Source: Zoogloea sp. (GTDB lineage: Bacteria; Pseudomonadota; Gammaproteobacteria; Burkholderiales; Rhodocyclaceae). Taken from it: a stretch of DNA of 36,020 nucleotides. Position 1 is the stretch's first letter. Each line of letters begins with the position of its first letter. The translations under genes and the position numbers were made by a program. This document shows positions 15,809 through 24,924 of the stretch, piece after piece. Location of the stretch: assembly GCA_023150095.1 (NCBI GenBank), contig JAKLLO010000031.1:1-36020 (forward strand), in the 5' to 3' direction. The notes beneath the pieces are model-generated. The model was not told the DNA's origin, ran no database searches, and saw only the letters and a list, made by a program, of their open reading frames with translations.

Positions 15809-16282
15809 GTGGAAGAAATCGACATTTATACGGACGGGGCCTGCTCGGGCAACCCGGGGCCCGGCGGCTGGGGCGCAATCCTGCGCGCCGGCCCCCACGA
15901 GAAGGAACTGTGGGGTGGCGAGCCCGCCACCACCAACAACCGGATGGAGCTGCTGGCGGTGATCCGCGCGCTCGAGGCGCTCAAGCGCCCGGTCACGGCC
16001 AGGGTACACACAGACTCCCAGTACGTGCAGAAGGGCATTTCCGAGTGGATCCACGGCTGGAAGGCCCGCGGCTGGAAGACCGCCTCGAAGGCGCCGGTCA
16101 AGAACGAAGACCTGTGGCGCGCGCTGGATGAAGCCGCGGCCCACCATCAGATCAAGTGGCTGTGGGTGAAGGGCCACGCCGGCCATGCCGAGAACGAGCG
16201 CGCCGACGCGCTGGCCCGGCGGGGCGTGGAGGCCGTGCGCAAGGCCGGCCGGGTTGTGGAATCGGAGGACATCAAGGCATGA
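15809..16282 (+). CDS. rnhA: Ribonuclease HI
   Basis: This 157-residue enzyme cuts the RNA strand of RNA-DNA hybrids. All four metal-binding acids are visible: Asp9 in [16 protein letters not shown], Glu47 in NRMELLAV, Asp69 in HTDSQYV and Asp133 in ERADALAR, with His123 in KGHAGH. The start is a GTG at 15809 with CGAGAG upstream; the frame is open much further upstream, but that part overlaps the methyltransferase gene. Its stop overlaps the dnaQ start by four bases (ATGA), so the two are translationally coupled, as in many betaproteobacteria. Confidence 0.96.
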   Translation: MEEIDIYTDGACSGNPGPGGWGAILRAGPHEKELWGGEPATTNNRMELLAVIRALEALKRPVTARVHTDSQYVQKGISEWIHGWKARGWKTASKAPVKNEDLWRALDEAAAHHQIKWLWVKGHAGHAENERADALARRGVEAVRKAGRVVESEDIKA

Positions 16283-17001
16283 GACAGATCGTACTGGATA
16301 CGGAAACCACCGGCCTCGACTGGAAGAGCGGCGACCGGGTGATCGAAATCGGCTGCGTCGAGCTGCTCGACCGCAAGCTCACCGGGCGCCATTACCACGT
16401 GTACATCAACCCGCAGCGGAACATCGACGCGGGCGCGATCGCGGTGCACGGGATCACCAACGAGTTCCTCACCGACAAGCCGGTGTTCAAGGACATCGTG
16501 GCGGAGTTCGAGGCCTTCGTGGATGGCGCCGAGTTGGTGATCCACAACGCAACCTTCGACGTGGGCTTCCTCAACTACGAGCTGGGCCTGCTCGGGCGGC
16601 CGCTGCTAACCGCCATCTGCCCGAGCGTGATCGACACGCTGAAGCTCGCCAAGGAGCAGAACCCCGGCAAGAAGGCGTCGCTCAACGCGCTGTGTTCGTT
16701 CTACGAGATCGACAACACCCACCGCACCCTGCACGGCGCGCTGCTGGATGCCGAGCTGCTGGCCGATGTTTACCTGGCGATGACCCGCGGCCAGGAGAGC
16801 CTCATCATGATGCTCGACGAGCCCGCGCCCCAGCAGGACGACACCGACAGTGGCGGCGGTCTGATCGAGCGCGTGCCCCTGCGTGTGCTGCGGGCCACCG
16901 ACGAAGAACTCGCCGGCCACGACAAGGTGCTCGCCGAGATCGCCAAGGCCAACAAGGGCCACTGCCTGTGGATTCCGCCGGAGCCTGCGCCGGCCGCCTG
17001 A
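16279..17001 (+). CDS. dnaQ: DNA polymerase III epsilon subunit (proofreading exonuclease)
   Basis: The 240-residue protein is the 3'-5' exonuclease of the replicative polymerase. Exo I is LDTETTG with Asp7 and Glu9, Exo II is [14 protein letters not shown] with Asp94, and Exo III-epsilon is [15 protein letters not shown] with His152 and Asp157. The C-terminal tail (from ~175) holds the part that binds the alpha subunit. It starts inside the rnhA stop codon and ends at a strong terminator. The proximity of a disrupted mutS 15 kb away in this same window is notable for replication fidelity but is not a functional link of these genes. Confidence 0.96.
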   Translation: MRQIVLDTETTGLDWKSGDRVIEIGCVELLDRKLTGRHYHVYINPQRNIDAGAIAVHGITNEFLTDKPVFKDIVAEFEAFVDGAELVIHNATFDVGFLNYELGLLGRPLLTAICPSVIDTLKLAKEQNPGKKASLNALCSFYEIDNTHRTLHGALLDAELLADVYLAMTRGQESLIMMLDEPAPQQDDTDSGGGLIERVPLRVLRATDEELAGHDKVLAEIAKANKGHCLWIPPEPAPAA

Positions 17002-17022
17002 TCCGTCGCCGGCGATGCAAAC

Positions 17023-17055
17023 AAAAAGGGCCACCCGGATCGGGCGGCCCTTTTT
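17023..17055. terminator. Bidirectional terminator between dnaQ and fabI
   Basis: AAAAAGGGCC (17023-17032) pairs with GGCCC-TTTTT (17046-17055), with an inner CCCG/CGGG pairing. A-tract before and T-tract after the GC stem allow termination in both directions. Confidence 0.85.
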
Positions 17056-17081
17056 GCTGGGACGGGGAAACGCAGTGACGC

Positions 17082-17879
17082 TTACGGCACGAGCGGCTCG
17101 GCGTTGCCCAGGGCGGTGGTGTTGAAGCCGCCGTCCACGTACATGATCTCGCCCGTCACGCCGCTGGCGAGGTCGGAACACAGGAAGGCAGCGGCGTTGC
17201 CGACTTCCTCGATCGTGACGTTGCGACGCAGCGGGGCATTGTGCTCGTTGAACGACAGCAGCTTGCCGAAGCTGCCGATGCCGGACGCCGCGAGGGTCTT
17301 GATCGGACCGGCCGAGATGGCATTGACGCGGGTGCCTTCGGGGCCGAGGGTGACCGCCATGTAGCGCACCGAGGCCTCGAGGCTGGCCTTGGCCATGCCC
17401 ATGATGTTGTAGTTCGGCATAGTGCGCACCGCGCCCAGGTAGGACAGGGTGAGCAGCGAACCGTTGCGGCCCTTCATCATCGGACGGGCCGCCTTGGCCA
17501 GCGCCGGGAAGCTGTAGGCGCTGACTTCCTGGGAAATGCGGAAGGCCTCACGGGACAGGCCGTCGAGGAAATCACCCTCAAGGGCTTCGCTGGGCGCGAA
17601 GGCGATGGAGTGCACGAGGCCGTCGAGGTAATCCCACTTCTGGCCGAGCGTCTCGAAGAGCTTGGCGATCTCCTCGTCGTTCTGGACGTCGCACGCGAAC
17701 ACCATCGAGCTTCCGAATTCGGCCGCCATTTTGGTGACGCGTTCCTGGAAGCGTTCGTTCTGGAAGGTAAAGGCAAGTTCGGCGCCTTCGCGGTGCATCG
17801 CCTTGGCGATCCCGTAGGAGATCGAGCGATTGGACAGCAGCCCGGTGATGAGAATGCGCTTGCCGGCAAGAAAGCCCAT
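17082..17879 (-). CDS. fabI: Enoyl-[acyl-carrier-protein] reductase (NADH)
   Basis: The 265-residue protein is a FabI-type short-chain dehydrogenase, catalysing the last reduction of each fatty-acid elongation cycle. Evidence: [24 protein letters not shown] at the start (read as the G-rich cofactor motif [11 protein letters not shown]), SIAFAP (91-96), and the catalytic pair Tyr157 and Lys164 in YNIMGMAK, separated by six residues as in Fab[19 protein letters not shown] follows. The start at 17879 has an AGGAGA ribosome site. It is monocistronic, converging on dnaQ and divergent from the solute-binding protein gene. Confidence 0.96.
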   Translation of the reverse strand: MGFLAGKRILITGLLSNRSISYGIAKAMHREGAELAFTFQNERFQERVTKMAAEFGSSMVFACDVQNDEEIAKLFETLGQKWDYLDGLVHSIAFAPSEALEGDFLDGLSREAFRISQEVSAYSFPALAKAARPMMKGRNGSLLTLSYLGAVRTMPNYNIMGMAKASLEASVRYMAVTLGPEGTRVNAISAGPIKTLAASGIGSFGKLLSFNEHNAPLRRNVTIEEVGNAAAFLCSDLASGVTGEIMYVDGGFNTTALGNAEPLVP

Positions 17880-17986
17880 GTAAGGTGTCTCCTGTGAATA
17901 ACCGCACAATTATAACGGATGCTCCCGGAGCGTGTGCTGCCGCTAATTTCGATCGCGCCCGCGGAGTGATCCGGTAGACTCGCCCC

Positions 17987-20176
17987 ATGCGCGCGATCCA
18001 TTGCCCCACCCTGTACCGGCGCCTTGCCGCTGTCCTGCTGGCCACCCTTGCGGCCGGTTGCGGCGAGGTGTGGAACGACCCCTATCCCGCCGCCGAGCGC
18101 GGCCGGAACATCCTGTACTCCGCCTTCACCCAGCGGCCCAAGCATCTTGATCCGGTGCAGTCCTACAGCGAGGACGAGGCCACCTTCCTGTATCAGATCT
18201 ACGAGCCGCCGCTCCAGTACCACTACCTCAAGCGGCCTTTCCAGCTGAACACCGCCGCCGCCGCAAAGATGCCGGTGCTGCGCCAGTTCGACGCCGCCGG
18301 CAAGCTGCTGCCGCCGGATGCCGACCCGGCGCAGATCGCCCGCAGCGAATACGAGATCACCATCCGGCCGGGCATCCGCTTCCAGCCGCATCCGGCCTTT
18401 GCGGTCGACGCCAAGGGCCAGCCGCTTTATCTCGCCCTCACCGAGAGTGATCTCGCCGACAAGCGCGCGCTGGGCGATTTCCCCGCCACCGGCACGCGCG
18501 AGCTCACCGCCGATGATTTCGTTTATCAAATCAAGCGCCTCGCCCACCCGCGCCTGCATTCGCCGGTGCTGGAGCTGATGGGCGACTACATCGTCGGCCT
18601 GAAAGATCTCCACGCCAGGCTCGTCGCCGACGAGAAGCAGCGCACCGCCGACGGCAAGGGCGGCGCATGGATCGATCTGCGCGACTACCCGATGGAAGGC
18701 GTGGAGGTGGTGGATCGTTACACCTACCGCATCCACATCAAGGGCACCTACCCGCAGTTTCCGTACTGGCTGGCGATGCCTTTCTTCGCGCCGGTGCCCT
18801 TCGAGGCCGACCGTTTCTTTGCCCAGCCGGGCATGGCTGAGCGCAATCTCACTCTCGACTGGTGGCCCATCGGCACCGGGCCCTACATGCTCCGCGAGAA
18901 CAACCCCAACGCCCGCATGGTGCTGGCCCGCAACCCCAACTTCCGCGGCGAGACCTATCCCTGCGAGGGCGAGGAGGGCGACAAGGCGGCCGGTCTGCTG
19001 GACGACTGCGGCAAGCCGATTCCGTTTGTGGATGAGGTTGTCTTCACCCGCGAGAAGGAAAGCATTCCGTACTGGAACAAGTTCCTGCAGGGCTATTACG
19101 ACGCCTCCGGCGTGTCGTCCGACAACTTCGACCAGGCCGTACAGATGGGCGGGCAGGGCGACGTGACGCTGTCCGACGAGATGGTGGAGAAGGGCATCAA
19201 GCTCAACACCTCGGTGGCGCCCACGGTGATGTACATGGGCTTCAACATGCTCGACCCGGTGGTGGGTGGCACCACCGAACGGGCCCGCAAACTGCGCCTG
19301 GCGATCTCCATCGCCATCGACCAGGAAGAGTTCATCTCGGTCTTCCAGAACGGCCGCGGCGTGCCGGCGATGCACCCGATTCCGCCGGGCATCTTCGGCT
19401 ACCGGGCCGACGAAACCGGCGTAAACCGCGAGGTGTACGACTGGGTGGATGGCCAGCCGCGCCGCAAGTCGGTGGATGAAGCCCGTCGCCTGCTGGCCGA
19501 AGCCGGCTACCCCGGCGGGCGCGACGCCAAGACCGGCGAGCCGCTGGTGGTGAACCTCGACACCACCGGCGGCGGCATGGGCGACAAATCGACCGTGGAT
19601 TGGCTGACCAAGCAGTTGCGCAAGCTGGATGTGCAGCTGGTGGTGCGCGCCACCGACTACAACCGCTTCCAGGACAAGATCCGCAAGGGCAATGCCCAGC
19701 TGTTTTACTGGGGCTGGAACGCCGACTATCCCGACCCCGAGAACTTCCTCTTCCTTCTCTATGGCCCTCAGGGCAAGGTGAAGAGCCAGGGCGAGAACGC
19801 CGCCAACTACGAAAACCCCGAGTACGACCGGCTCTTCGAGCGCATGAAGGCGATGCCTGACAGCCCCGAGCGCGCCGCGATCATCCAGCGCATGCTGACC
19901 ATCCTCCAACACGACGCGCCCTGGGTGTGGGGGCTTTACGAAAAGGCCTACACGCTCCAGCACGGCTGGCTCTACAACCGCAAGCCGGGCAAGATCATCC
20001 GCAATACGGTCAAGTATCAGCGGGTGGATGTGGCCCAGCGGGAGCGGATGCGCGCCGAGTGGAACAAGCCGATGGTGTGGCCGCTGGCGCTGGTGGCGCT
20101 GCTCGGCGTGGCGATGGTTGCGCCGGCGGTGGCCCACTACCGGCGCCGGGAGCGGGCCGCGGCGGCCGGAAAGTAG
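17987..20176 (+). CDS. Family-5 extracellular solute-binding lipoprotein with C-terminal membrane anchor
   Basis: The 729-residue protein belongs to the SBP_bac_5 family (oligopeptide/dipeptide/nickel-binding proteins): LDPVQSYSEDEATFLYQIYEPP near the N-terminus (shown as two parts in that region), then DWWPIGTGPYML, and NAQLFYWGWNADYPDPENF typical for OppA-like proteins. A lipoprotein signal ends LAAGC with Cys25. The last ~42 residues add a clear transmembrane helix (VWPLALVALLGVAMVAPAVA) and a basic tail, which ordinary binding lipoproteins lack, so the protein could be held at both ends. No permease or ATPase genes are adjacent; the next genes are on the other strand. The length is well above the ~540 residues of OppA. 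Substrate unknown, a peptide is likely. Confidence 0.87.
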   Translation: MRAIHCPTLYRRLAAVLLATLAAGCGEVWNDPYPAAERGRNILYSAFTQRPKHLDPVQSYSEDEATFLYQIYEPPLQYHYLKRPFQLNTAAAAKMPVLRQFDAAGKLLPPDADPAQIARSEYEITIRPGIRFQPHPAFAVDAKGQPLYLALTESDLADKRALGDFPATGTRELTADDFVYQIKRLAHPRLHSPVLELMGDYIVGLKDLHARLVADEKQRTADGKGGAWIDLRDYPMEGVEVVDRYTYRIHIKGTYPQFPYWLAMPFFAPVPFEADRFFAQPGMAERNLTLDWWPIGTGPYMLRENNPNARMVLARNPNFRGETYPCEGEEGDKAAGLLDDCGKPIPFVDEVVFTREKESIPYWNKFLQGYYDASGVSSDNFDQAVQMGGQGDVTLSDEMVEKGIKLNTSVAPTVMYMGFNMLDPVVGGTTERARKLRLAISIAIDQEEFISVFQNGRGVPAMHPIPPGIFGYRADETGVNREVYDWVDGQPRRKSVDEARRLLAEAGYPGGRDAKTGEPLVVNLDTTGGGMGDKSTVDWLTKQLRKLDVQLVVRATDYNRFQDKIRKGNAQLFYWGWNADYPDPENFLFLLYGPQGKVKSQGENAANYENPEYDRLFERMKAMPDSPERAAIIQRMLTILQHDAPWVWGLYEKAYTLQHGWLYNRKPGKIIRNTVKYQRVDVAQRERMRAEWNKPMVWPLALVALLGVAMVAPAVAHYRRRERAAAAGK

Positions 20177-20204
20177 GCGCGCGGCGATCGATCGCCGCAG
20201 CCGC

Positions 20205-20666
20205 CTATGCGGCAGCGCGCCGTAGCCGGCCAGCCCGGATCACATGCACCGCAAGTCCAGCCGGCAGGGCCGTGCCCAGCGCGATGTGGGCCCAGCTGGC
20301 GATCGCCCGCCATTCCTCGTCGGCGAGGTAATACAGCCCGTAGCCGGTCAGCGCCAGCGCGAGCCACAAGCTCGCCATCGTGCCGCCCGAGCCGCGATGG
20401 TTGCCGCGCTCCCAGGCGCCGAGCACATGATTCCCCCAGATCCCGCCCAGCACCGCCAGGCCAAGCATGGTGGCGGCGCCGTGGATGCGCATCGCCCAGG
20501 GTTCGAGCGGGTGCCGAGCGGCAAATTCGGGGAGCGGCAGCAGGAAATGGGCGATCAGCCAGGCAAGGCCGCTGACCAGCAGTAGCCCGGTGGCCAGATA
20601 GACCATCTGGCGCTGCCGCCGGCTTGGGCGGATCGGCCGGCGGGGACGATGATGATGGTCATGCAT
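20205..20666 (-). CDS. Four-helix membrane protein with paired histidines (DUF4405-like, possible cytochrome b)
   Basis: The 153-residue protein has four predicted helices (~21-43, 59-82, 95-113, 122-142) after a His/Arg-rich N-terminus. His62 and His80 in or near helix 2 and His127 and His141 in helix 4 (14 apart) are placed like the haem ligands of small b-type cytochromes, and the layout resembles DUF4405 proteins. It is the last gene of the flavin/haem operon; its start overlaps the apbE stop by eight bases. I infer that it carries electrons from quinol through the membrane to the periplasmic flavoprotein. Haem binding is not proven. Confidence 0.65.
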   Translation of the reverse strand: MHDHHHRPRRPIRPSRRQRQMVYLATGLLLVSGLAWLIAHFLLPLPEFAARHPLEPWAMRIHGAATMLGLAVLGGIWGNHVLGAWERGNHRGSGGTMASLWLALALTGYGLYYLADEEWRAIASWAHIALGTALPAGLAVHVIRAGRLRRAAA

Positions 20667-21582
20667 GGCAGGCTCCAGGCGTAGCTGGGTGTCCCAGGGC
20701 CTGCCAGAAGCCGGCCGAGGCCTGCACGCTGTCGGCGTTGTCGATGATGGCGGCGGTGGCGTTGAAGCGGGTGAGTAACGGCTGGGCGGCCGGCCCGATC
20801 AGGCTCACCACCTTGGTGAGTCCGTCGGCGATGGCACATTGTTCGGCGATCACGGTCACGCTGCGGGCCCGGGAATGGCCGACACCCCGCAGCGGATGGA
20901 CAATCGGCGAGAAGCCTGGAGGATCCCCCGGGCGGCCCAGAAAGAACTCGCCGGAGGTGGCCACCGCGCGGTTCCGCAGCGCGCCCAGGAAGATCGAATC
21001 TGCCGGGGTCACCGGATTGCGTACCGCGACGGGGATGGGCTCCGGATTGTCGCCGAAGACCCGCAGATCGCCACCGGCATTGACGGTGCCGCAGCGCACG
21101 CCGTGGGCCAGCAGCGTTTCCACCGCCAGATCCACCGCGTAGCCCTTGGCGATGCCGCCCAGGTCAATCCACACCGGTCGCCGGAAGCGGACATGCAGAT
21201 CGTCGAGGAGTTCGATGTCTCGCCAGTCGGCGTCCTGATCGGGAAAGGCGGCATCTGGGCAGGGCAGGGCACCGCCGCGGACGAGGGCCGGTGCGACGGT
21301 GGGATCGAACACACCTTCTGATTCGTGGGCCAGCGCCAGCGCCATCGCCAGTACCGACCACGTGTGCCAGCCCACCGCTACGGGCTGCTGATGGGCGTGA
21401 CGATGGAGCCGTGCGAGATCGCTCCCGGCGCTGTGAAAACTCATCCCCGCGTGGACGCCCGCCACATCCGCGTAAGCAGCTTCGATCGCGCGGGCGGTGT
21501 CCTGTGCACCGTCTGCCATCGCCTCGATGGCGACGTAGGTGCCGAGCCACGGTCGCAGCCGGCGTACAGGCGTGAGGTTCAT
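20659..21582 (-). CDS. apbE: FAD:protein FMN transferase (ApbE family)
   Basis: The 307-residue protein carries the ApbE motifs: HAGMSFHSAGSDLARLH (~47-63), DLGGIAKGYAVD (~170-181) and VNAGGDLRVFG (~197-207), then AVATSGEFF and the C-terminal ADGLTKV metal-site region. ApbE moves FMN from FAD to a Thr of a target protein, and such a target is encoded immediately upstream with a four-base overlap (ATGA). The start at 21582 (MNLTPVRRLRPWLGTYVAIE) shows no signal peptide or lipobox, although most ApbE proteins act outside the cytoplasm; the longer frame to 21840 lies inside the FMN-binding gene and also has no signal. Either a cytoplasmic form or an internal targeting mode is possible. Confidence 0.9.
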   Translation of the reverse strand: MNLTPVRRLRPWLGTYVAIEAMADGAQDTARAIEAAYADVAGVHAGMSFHSAGSDLARLHRHAHQQPVAVGWHTWSVLAMALALAHESEGVFDPTVAPALVRGGALPCPDAAFPDQDADWRDIELLDDLHVRFRRPVWIDLGGIAKGYAVDLAVETLLAHGVRCGTVNAGGDLRVFGDNPEPIPVAVRNPVTPADSIFLGALRNRAVATSGEFFLGRPGDPPGFSPIVHPLRGVGHSRARSVTVIAEQCAIADGLTKVVSLIGPAAQPLLTRFNATAAIIDNADSVQASAGFWQALGHPATPGACHA

Positions 21583-22148
21583 CGGGGCTGGCTGCCGAGC
21601 TGGGCGTGCAGGGCCAGCAGCCGCTGCACTCCGGCGGTGAGGTGGGCGCACGAGAGCGTGGCCCCGGTAATGTTCTTGATGTCTTCCCCAAAGTGAAAGG
21701 GCGTGTCCGCCCGCCGGCCGGCAAACTGCTTGCGCCAGCCGGGCGTGCGCACTTCGAAACCATGTGTTTCGCGGTACTCGAGGATCTCGACGCTGCGCAG
21801 CGTGCCATCGGCGCCGATCGCCATCGCATAGGTGATCCATTCCACCTTGCCGATCACGTCATCCACGTAGAGCGTGCCCAGCAGGCGATTGCCGGCCCAG
21901 GCATCAATGCGACGAACCTCACCGCGCTGACGCACGGGCGCAACGGCATCCAGGTTCTTGATCTGCTCCGGTGTCAGCCGCAGGTTGCGCACGTCAAAGT
22001 GGTCGGCGTCGGGGAAGGCGGCTTTCTGGGCTTGCTCGACGCCCATGTACTGGGCAGCGTGAGCCGTTGGTGGCACAAAGGCCGCCAGACCGGTGCCGGC
22101 GATCACAACGAGAGGGAGGGTGGTCCAGCCGTTGTTGGAGGTCGTCAT
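21579..22148 (-). CDS. Exported FMN-binding domain protein (flavinylation substrate)
   Basis: The 189-residue protein has a Sec signal peptide (to ~Ala31, TAHAAQ) and a C-terminal FMN-binding domain. Its motif DIKNITGATLS (156-166) matches the flavinylation signature D-x3-[ST]-G-A-[ST], predicting FMN attached by phosphoester to Thr164, by the ApbE encoded next. Proteins of this kind relay single electrons on the outer face of the inner membrane. Unlike NqrC, RnfG or NosR it has no further membrane domains, so it probably moves electrons between the membrane protein encoded downstream and the haem protein encoded upstream; that path is inference. Confidence 0.87.
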   Translation of the reverse strand: MTTSNNGWTTLPLVVIAGTGLAAFVPPTAHAAQYMGVEQAQKAAFPDADHFDVRNLRLTPEQIKNLDAVAPVRQRGEVRRIDAWAGNRLLGTLYVDDVIGKVEWITYAMAIGADGTLRSVEILEYRETHGFEVRTPGWRKQFAGRRADTPFHFGEDIKNITGATLSCAHLTAGVQRLLALHAQLGSQPR

Positions 22149-22227
22149 GATGGGTTCGATTGGAGGTAAAACGCCCGAGAGGTCAGGATCGACCTTCGGG
22201 CGGTAGTCAATGGGTGCGAAACGGAGA

Positions 22228-23607
22228 TCAGAACTGGTAGCCGATGCCCAGGTTGAGGCGGTCGCGTTCGCGGGCCACCTGGAAGCGCTGGACGTCGGCC
22301 TTCAGCACCACGTTTTCGCCGACTTTCAGGTTGGCACCGGCGGTGACGACCTTCTCGTCGCGATCGGCATCGACGCCCAGGCCGGCAGGCATCGTGGCAA
22401 AACCGGCGGCGGTGTTGAAGACTTCGTAGCGCACAAACGGGCTGAGCGCATATTCGCCCCCTTGCCACAGGGCGTAGGCGGCCTGGGTATACCAGCCGAA
22501 GAAGGACTTGGGCACGTAGGTCTGGCCCAGGAAAAGCGCGTTGATGCGGTCGGTGTCCGAGATGGTGCCGCGGGCGTAGAGGGCGGAGAGGTTCCACTTG
22601 CCCGGCGTCCAGCGGGCGTGGGCGTCCCACAGGGTCACGCGGGCATCCGGGGCGGCGAAGCCGGGCGTGCCGGCAACCTTGGAGCCGTGGCCAGCCTTGC
22701 CGCTGAAAATGCCAGCACCCACGTCGAGGCCCGGCGTGCCGCGCCAGCTGAGGGCGCCGTACAGGGCAGGGTCCTTGCCTTTGGCCAGCTGGCCTTCCTG
22801 GTGGATGGCGCCGAGGGGCGATTCGCGGCCTTCGGTGGACGCGCCATCCCACTTGTTCAGATCAAAACCGCTGGTGATGCCCACATCCCAGCGCAGGCCT
22901 GCATCCGAAACGCCAAAGGCCGACAGGCCGACTTCACGCCAGGTGGACGGGATGATCGCTGTTTCGACGAAGTTGCGCTCCACGCCGTAGTAAGCGGTGG
23001 GCTCGTGGCTCAGGTTGAGGAAGCCCATCGGGATCAGGAACAGGCCGCCCTTGAGGCCGACGTTGTCGGTGGCACGGTGCTCCACGTAAAGCTGTTCGAC
23101 CGCCGCCTCGCCCGAATCGCTGGACGACGCGATGGCATGCTCGAACTCGAACTCGCCGACGATACGGGTGCGCTCGCTGGCCTGGTGGGCGATGCCGATG
23201 ACCGCGCGACGCACGTCGAACTGGGTCTGGCTCTGGTCACGGAACGGGCGGTTGTAGTTGACCTCGCCATAGCCGAAGAAGCTGGTCTGGCCGGTGCTGC
23301 TGGCGAGCGGCGCCTGGTAGGCGGGTTCCGGGGCAAGCTGCGTCGGTGCGCGCGGCGCCACGGCAGCCACCTGGGCCGGGGTGGCGATCACCGGTGCGGC
23401 CGCAGGCTTGGACTGGGCGCCGGCCGTCGTTGCGGCTGGCGCGGCCTGGGCAGCCTGAGCCTTGACGGCCTTCAGTTCGGCCTTGACCTGCTCGAGCTCG
23501 GCAGCAAGACGTTCGAGACGCGCCATCAGCTTGGCGTCGGATGCAGCGTTGGCGGAGCCGGCGGCAAACAGCGTGGCGAGGGCCAGACAGAGTCGTGTGG
23601 TTTTCAT
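22228..23607 (-). CDS. Outer-membrane porin with N-terminal coiled coil (OprO/OprP-like)
   Basis: The 459-residue protein starts with a Sec signal (to ~Ala22), followed by a short heptad-type segment (LMARLERLAAELEQVKAELK), an Ala/Pro-rich linker to ~residue 100, and then alternating amphipathic strands ending in a C-terminal aromatic (LNLGIGYQF), as in outer-membrane beta-barrels. The barrel opening SFFGYGEVNYNRPFRDQSQTQFDVRRAVIG resembles phosphate-selective porin O/P family members. The coiled coil could trimerise or anchor to peptidoglycan. It lies seven bases after the di-haem cytochrome gene in the Fur-associated operon, so entry of ferric complexes or housing of a cytochrome (as in MtrAB-type conduits) are both thinkable; neither is shown. 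Confidence 0.8.
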   Translation of the reverse strand: MKTTRLCLALATLFAAGSANAASDAKLMARLERLAAELEQVKAELKAVKAQAAQAAPAATTAGAQSKPAAAPVIATPAQVAAVAPRAPTQLAPEPAYQAPLASSTGQTSFFGYGEVNYNRPFRDQSQTQFDVRRAVIGIAHQASERTRIVGEFEFEHAIASSSDSGEAAVEQLYVEHRATDNVGLKGGLFLIPMGFLNLSHEPTAYYGVERNFVETAIIPSTWREVGLSAFGVSDAGLRWDVGITSGFDLNKWDGASTEGRESPLGAIHQEGQLAKGKDPALYGALSWRGTPGLDVGAGIFSGKAGHGSKVAGTPGFAAPDARVTLWDAHARWTPGKWNLSALYARGTISDTDRINALFLGQTYVPKSFFGWYTQAAYALWQGGEYALSPFVRYEVFNTAAGFATMPAGLGVDADRDEKVVTAGANLKVGENVVLKADVQRFQVARERDRLNLGIGYQF

Positions 23608-23614
23608 CTTGCGG

Positions 23615-24793
23615 TCAGGGCGTGTAGCCGTCGGTCAGGGTATTGAGAAAGGCGACCACATCGGCGATCTCGCTTTCGGAGAGCGCCGGGGCATCGCCGG
23701 GCTTGCGGTTGTAGGGCGCTTCGGTGGTGTTTACGTTGGCGCGGTAGGCGGCCGGCAGGTCATTGAACTTCTGCACCACGCCATTGCTGTCGGTCGGGTA
23801 CCACTCTTCCGGATTGGTGTCGCGGCGCACATAGAAGCGCACGGCGTCGGCGAGCGTCTTGATGGCGCCGTTGTGAAAGTAGGGCGCGGTCCTGGCCACG
23901 TTGCGCAGGGTCGGCACCCGGAAGGCGCCGCACAGGTTGGTCTGCGCTGCCAGATCGGCGCGCGTCGGGCCGCACAGGCCGAGGTCGTAGTAGTTGGCGT
24001 CGGCGTTGGCCTGGATCTCCGGGTTGCGCGGCACGCCCAGGGCATCGAAGGTGTTGTCGGTGAACAGCGGCGGATTGCCGCCCACGCCGGCGCTCACGTG
24101 ACAGGCTGCGCAGTTGCCTTTGCTCGGATCGTTGAAGAGCGCCATCCCCTTGAGTTCGGACGCGGTAAGCTGGGCCTTGCCGGCCAGCCACAGGTCGTAC
24201 TTGCTGCTGAAGGGGGCAAAATCCGGGTCTTCGAGCTGGTATTGCTGGAGCGCGAAAAGCAGGCGGGCGAAGGCGTCGGCGGGACGGTCGAGGATGTCGC
24301 TTCCGAAAACCTTCTGGAACTCCGCCGCGTTGACCGAGCGCTTGAGCTTCGCCACCACATCCTCAATGCTGGTGTTGGCCATCTCGTTGGGATTGAGCAG
24401 CGGGCCGCTGGCCTGGTCGGCAAGGGTGGCAGCGCGGCCATCCCAGGTAAATCCGCCAGTCGGCGTTCCATCGGCGGCAAAGGCAAAACGGGTGTTGAAC
24501 CGGAGGTACTGGAGCGACGGCGCCTGGCGGCCGGCCTCGTGGCCAGGGTTTGCACCAGCGGGCACCGAACGGGTGTCGGGTGCGGCATGGTGATTGTTCG
24601 CGTCGTGGCAGCTGGCGCACGACATGGCGCCGGTGCTCGACAGCGTGGTGTCTGTGAAGAGCCTGGCACCCAGTTCGGCCGCGGCCGACATGCTGCTAGT
24701 GGTTGTACTGGTGCTGCCTCCGCCACCACCGCCACCGCAGGCGGCAAGGCTCAGGAGCAGGCTGGTGCAGGCGGCAAGGGCAAGGCGACGCAT
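23615..24793 (-). CDS. Di-haem cytochrome c lipoprotein of the cytochrome c peroxidase/MauG family
   Basis: The 392-residue protein has a lipoprotein signal with lipobox LAAC (Cys19) followed by seven glycines as a flexible tether. Two haem-attachment motifs, CASCH (59-63) and CAACH (228-232), and the conserved GGFTWDGRA with Trp117 between them define the bacterial di-haem peroxidase/MauG family. Members reduce peroxide or carry out long-range oxidation; in iron- and copper-linked operons related proteins serve metal uptake. The protein should sit at the periplasmic face of a membrane. It is the first gene of the five-gene operon and the Fur-like boxes lie 130-165 bases upstream. Confidence 0.87.
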   Translation of the reverse strand: MRRLALAACTSLLLSLAACGGGGGGGSTSTTTSSMSAAAELGARLFTDTTLSSTGAMSCASCHDANNHHAAPDTRSVPAGANPGHEAGRQAPSLQYLRFNTRFAFAADGTPTGGFTWDGRAATLADQASGPLLNPNEMANTSIEDVVAKLKRSVNAAEFQKVFGSDILDRPADAFARLLFALQQYQLEDPDFAPFSSKYDLWLAGKAQLTASELKGMALFNDPSKGNCAACHVSAGVGGNPPLFTDNTFDALGVPRNPEIQANADANYYDLGLCGPTRADLAAQTNLCGAFRVPTLRNVARTAPYFHNGAIKTLADAVRFYVRRDTNPEEWYPTDSNGVVQKFNDLPAAYRANVNTTEAPYNRKPGDAPALSESEIADVVAFLNTLTDGYTP

Positions 24794-24924
24794 CGATGGC
24801 TTTCAGTCAGACTGAGATGAACCGCCAGGGGGCGGGTCGGCGTACTCGTCGCTGGCTGGCTGACCGATCATCCGGCACTGGCTGGCTTGCGTTTGCGATT
24901 GCCCGCACCACACTCGTCGCGTAA

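Noticed and set aside
15485..16282. 265-residue version of RNase HI
   Set aside because: The first ~108 residues overlap the methyltransferase gene in another frame and are Arg/Ser/Ala-rich; RNase HI begins at the GTG at 15809.
17477..20137. 886-codon minus-strand open frame
   Set aside because: It is antisense to the solute-binding protein and fabI genes, is His/Gly/Val-rich low-complexity, and is a by-product of high GC at third positions.
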